From: Candidatus Sivonenia alaskensis PMM_0068
GTDB lineage: Bacteria; Cyanobacteriota; Cyanobacteriia; Gloeobacterales; PMM-0068
NCBI GenBank assembly: GCA_949127685.1
Contig: CASBPW010000080.1
Coordinates: 1 to 8,995 of the forward strand
Direction of reading: 5' to 3'
DNA length: 8,995 nucleotides
Under the pieces are notes generated by a model, which saw nothing but the letters and a program-made list of their open reading frames with translations, ran no database searches and was not told the DNA's origin. Numbering within the stretch: position 1 is the stretch's first letter; each line of letters opens with the position of its first letter. Position numbers and translations under genes: made by a program. Positions 7,103-8,995 of the stretch are shown here, one piece after another.

Positions 7103-7173
7103 GAATACCTTAACGTTAGTCTGCGCTCGCTGACCTCTCTCTTTTCTCTGTCCAAGGTCTTTGTGAAACAATA
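7103..7173 (+). repeat. Direct repeat copy 2, upstream of purD
   Basis: A 71-bp segment matching 5305-5377 in the same orientation. The conserved core 7134-7173 has the same C/T-rich stretch, CTCTGTCCAAGGT, and the TTGTGAAACAATA end. It stops 26 bases before the purD ATG, so it probably lies in the purD promoter or 5' leader. Because both copies sit just ahead of a plus-strand gene, the element may carry expression signals; because they bracket the GT39 gene exactly, it may instead mark a duplication or insertion. No good sigma70 -35/-10 pair was recognised in it. Confidence 0.85.
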
Positions 7174-7199
7174 GGGTTCTAGTTTTGACAGGCAGCGCA

Positions 7200-8480
7200 A
7201 TGAAGGTCTTAGTAGTTGGCAGTGGCGGTAGAGAGCATACCTTAGTTTGGAAGTTAGCTCAATCTGAAGGAGTAGACCAGGTATTCTGTGCGCCGGGGAA
7301 TGCAGGCACGGCCCGAGAACCTAAAAGTCAGAATGTTGCTCTAGAGGCACTTGATTTTGCAGGACTGGCTGAATTTGCCCAAAAAGAAGCGATTGACTTG
7401 ACGGTAATTGGTCCGGAGGTCCCGCTGTGCAAGGGCGTTGTGGACTATTTTCAAGAGCGGGGACTCCTGGTGTTTGGTCCTAATCACGTTGGGGCCCAGA
7501 TCGAAGGCTCTAAATCTTGGGCTAAGGAATTCATGGTCCAAGCAAAGATCCCTACGGCTTTATCGCATACATTCACGGACTTTGAGTCAGCGAAAAACTA
7601 TGTCCAAGACCGTTTAGCGCACGTGGGTAAACTCGTGATCAAAGCGGACGGGCTGGCGGCGGGTAAGGGGGTTGTGATCGCTCAGGACCTCGCTCAAGCA
7701 TTAGCGGCTTTAGACTCCATGTTCAAAGGTCTATTTGGCAGTGCTGGCTCTGTCGTTGTCATTGAAGAATTTCTGGAAGGCCAAGAAGCTTCTGTCTTGG
7801 CCCTTTGTGATGGGAAAACCATAGTTCCGCTTTGGGCTGCTCAAGATCATAAAACGATTGGGGAAGGAGACCAGGGACCGAATACGGGGGGTATGGGCGC
7901 TTACTGTCCCGCGCCTGTAGTGACTGCCAAGACCCTTGCTTTTACCCAAAAAGAAATATTAGACCGGGCTTTGGCAGAATTCCAACGTCGAGGAATCGAC
8001 TATCGGGGTATTCTTTACGCGGGTCTGATGGTACACCCAGATGAAACGGTCTCTGTTGTCGAGTTTAACTGCCGTTTTGGAGACCCCGAAACGCAAGTAG
8101 TCCTGCCTCTATTGGCGAATTCTTTAGAACAAGTACTCATGGCTACGGCAAAGGGTGAACTGCAATCGGTTCCCCTACAATGGCATCCAGGAGCTGCGGT
8201 CTGCGTAGTTATGGCCGCAGGAGGTTATCCAGGCCCCTATTGCCAGGGTAAAGTAATTACAGGTTTAGATAATCAGGTTCCAGAAACCTTAGTCTTCCAT
8301 GCAGGAACAGAAGAACAGGATGGGCGCATTCTTACGAAAGGAGGACGGGTGCTAGGGGTAACCGCGATAGCCCCAACCCTTCAAGAAGCGGTAGACCGTG
8401 CATACCAGCGTTGTAGTTTCATCCAGTTTGAAGATGCTTACTATCGAATGGATATTGCTCATCGAGTGCTGAAGAGCTGA
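7200..8480 (+). CDS. purD: Phosphoribosylamine-glycine ligase (GAR synthetase)
   Basis: Cytoplasmic ATP-grasp enzyme that joins glycine to 5-phosphoribosylamine to give glycinamide ribonucleotide, the second step of de novo purine synthesis. It is 426 aa from ATG 7200, normal for a stand-alone bacterial PurD. Visible motifs: VVGSGGREH at 5-13, GPEVPL about 71-76, KADGLAAGKG in the ATP-grasp domain (148-157), QDHKTIGEGDQGPNTGGMGA (215-234) and EFNCRFGDPETQ (288-299, metal and ATP ligands). All key residues are present and the gene looks intact. An in-frame TTG at 7185 would add five residues; ATG is preferred because it places MKVLVVGSGG at the N-terminus. The ribosome site is weak. A direct repeat shared with the GT39 gene lies immediately upstream. 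The gene is followed within 60 bases by an IS remnant. Confidence 0.97.
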   Translation: MKVLVVGSGGREHTLVWKLAQSEGVDQVFCAPGNAGTAREPKSQNVALEALDFAGLAEFAQKEAIDLTVIGPEVPLCKGVVDYFQERGLLVFGPNHVGAQIEGSKSWAKEFMVQAKIPTALSHTFTDFESAKNYVQDRLAHVGKLVIKADGLAAGKGVVIAQDLAQALAALDSMFKGLFGSAGSVVVIEEFLEGQEASVLALCDGKTIVPLWAAQDHKTIGEGDQGPNTGGMGAYCPAPVVTAKTLAFTQKEILDRALAEFQRRGIDYRGILYAGLMVHPDETVSVVEFNCRFGDPETQVVLPLLANSLEQVLMATAKGELQSVPLQWHPGAAVCVVMAAGGYPGPYCQGKVITGLDNQVPETLVFHAGTEEQDGRILTKGGRVLGVTAIAPTLQEAVDRAYQRCSFIQFEDAYYRMDIAHRVLKS

Positions 8481-8518
8481 GGGAGAATAACATATTTACA
8501 GCCTAGTAGTGAGTTAAG

Positions 8519-8830
8519 CTACGATTCCTGTGGAGGGAGTGTCAAGAATTTTGTGTAAGCCCAATAATCTAGCTGCGGAATTTGTAGTTCGAAGGCTCCC
8601 TGGTCTGTGTGCACTGTTTTAGCAGAAAGCCGATTGCGACTATTATGCGCGGACTGGGACAGAGCATTGTCTGAGTCAGTTGGGGTTTGGAGCGCGCGCT
8701 CAATCAGTCGTTTGGATAGCTGCTTTATCAGTCCCTGCTCTCCCAAAATTTGCTCAGGACTGCTGTAATCCTGCATTAATTCGTCCAGGAGTTGGTCTAC
8801 CTTCGGTTTTAGCTGGGTCTGTTTTCTCAT
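8519..8830 (-). pseudogene. Truncated IS256-family (mutator-type) transposase, N-terminal fragment
   Basis: The 103-codon ORF begins MRKQTQLKPKVDQLLDEL, followed by SSPEQILGEQGLIKQLSKRL, the conserved N-terminal region of IS256-family transposases; HNSRN and KTVHTDQGAFELQIP match the next conserved block. Full-length enzymes are about 400 aa, so the whole DDE catalytic domain is missing. The stretch ALQTPTDSDNALSQSA is where a full enzyme usually has an HLGYE-like segment, so that part is altered or deleted too. From residue about 86 the frame runs into the opposite end of the element: residues 91-99 are encoded by the terminal inverted repeat and the last four by flanking DNA. Start ATG 8830 has an excellent AGGAG site 6 bases upstream (8837-8841), so a short protein could still be made. 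It cannot be a transposase; it might act as a dominant-negative subunit or do nothing. Confidence 0.88.
8536..8560 (+). repeat. Left terminal inverted repeat of the IS256 remnant
   Basis: It contains ATTTTGTGTAAGC at 8548-8560, exactly the reverse complement of 8865-8877 at the other end. The outer 12 bases match the partner only partly. It is the 3' end of the element relative to the transposase gene, which reads through it on the minus strand. Confidence 0.8.
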
Positions 8831-8864
8831 GGCGGTCTCCTTTAATTTGGTTGTACTTTAGACC

Positions 8865-8891
8865 GCTTACACAAAATAATTTACAGTCTCC
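8865..8891 (-). repeat. Right terminal inverted repeat of the IS256 remnant
   Basis: On the minus strand this reads GGAGACTGTAAATT then ATTTTGTGTAAGC (27 bases). It is the transposase-proximal (5') end, about 35 bases upstream of the transposase start codon. It supplies the last codons and TAA stop of the ORF that enters from the right edge. Confidence 0.8.
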
Positions 8892-8995
8892 ATGACCTTG
8901 TAGTTTTCGTTCGCAAAGATTTGATCGGCTTTCGTCTTGCGGTTCTGTTCATCTGGCTCCCATTTCGGAAGGGTACTACCAAACTGACCGTTGTA
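8867..8995 (-). CDS. 3' part of an unidentified ORF, probably cut by the IS element
   Basis: On the minus strand a frame is open from the window edge for 42 codons: YNGQFGSTLPKWEPDE at the start, KTKADQIFANENYKV in the middle, ending METVNYFV and TAA (8867-8869). The residue mix looks like real protein and no other frame looks better, though a second frame is also open for most of this stretch. The last eight or so residues and the stop codon fall in the IS terminal repeat, so the gene very likely lost its native 3' end when the element inserted. No family was recognised; the 5' part lies beyond the window. Confidence 0.45.
   Translation of the reverse strand, partial: YNGQFGSTLPKWEPDEQNRKTKADQIFANENYKVMETVNYFV

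Larger units (their letters stand above)
8536..8891 (-). mobile_element. Internally deleted IS256-family element (MITE-like)
   Basis: About 356 bp bounded by imperfect inverted repeats. The left end (8536-8560) starts GGAGTGTC and ends in ATTTTGTGTAAGC; the right end (8865-8891) read on the minus strand starts GGAGACTG and ends in the same 13-base ATTTTGTGTAAGC. A TGTGTAA core near the ends is typical of IS256-family termini. Between them only the first part of the transposase gene remains, so roughly 1 kb of a full element appears to have been lost. No convincing 8-9 bp target duplication was found beside the ends; the flanks share only a loose CCTGT / CCTTGT resemblance. The exact outer boundaries are therefore approximate. 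Confidence 0.8.

Noticed and set aside
8884..8908. Target-site duplication around the IS256 remnant (CCTGTGGAG on the left and CCTTGTAG on the right)
   Set aside because: The match is imperfect and offset from the probable ends, so it does not count as a target duplication.

Overview
The window looks like a piece of cyanobacterial chromosome, moderate in GC. The evidence is an adjacent agmatine deiminase / N-carbamoylputrescine amidase pair, a stand-alone purD, one HIP1-type GCGATCGC octamer, a dispersed GC-rich palindromic repeat of a kind common in cyanobacterial intergenic DNA, weak or absent Shine-Dalgarno sites before most genes, and a remnant of an IS256-family element. Genus cannot be fixed from the sequence alone.

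Layout, left to right. (1) 140-2083, plus strand: aguA and aguB, 9 bases apart, which together convert agmatine to putrescine (the arginine decarboxylase route of polyamine synthesis). (2) 2084-2331: a leader region with two very short ORFs (21 and 15 codons) and mutually exclusive small hairpins. The second short ORF overlaps the start of the next gene by an ATGA junction. (3) 2328-4232, plus: a multi-pass family 2 glycosyltransferase of the cellulose-synthase superfamily. (4) 4233-4370: a convergent intergenic gap holding a compact palindromic repeat. (5) 4371-5186, minus: a classical short-chain dehydrogenase/reductase. (6) 5434-7071, plus: a GT-C fold (family 39 / PMT_2-like) membrane glycosyltransferase, bracketed by two direct repeats of about 72 bp (5305-5377 and 7103-7173). 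(7) 7200-8480, plus: purD, purine biosynthesis. (8) 8519-8891: an internally deleted IS256-family element with both terminal inverted repeats and the N-terminal part of its transposase gene on the minus strand. (9) 8867-8995, minus: the 3' end of an unidentified ORF entering from the right edge, whose stop codon lies inside the IS end.

The genes do not form one pathway. aguAB is a clear two-gene operon. The two glycosyltransferases and the SDR suggest an envelope or exopolysaccharide theme but are not co-transcribed. purD is housekeeping. No defence system, CRISPR array, tRNA or rRNA was seen. The most unusual structures are the direct-repeat bracket around the GT39 gene, the short-ORF leader ahead of the family 2 glycosyltransferase, and the shrunken IS256 element that appears to cap a truncated gene.
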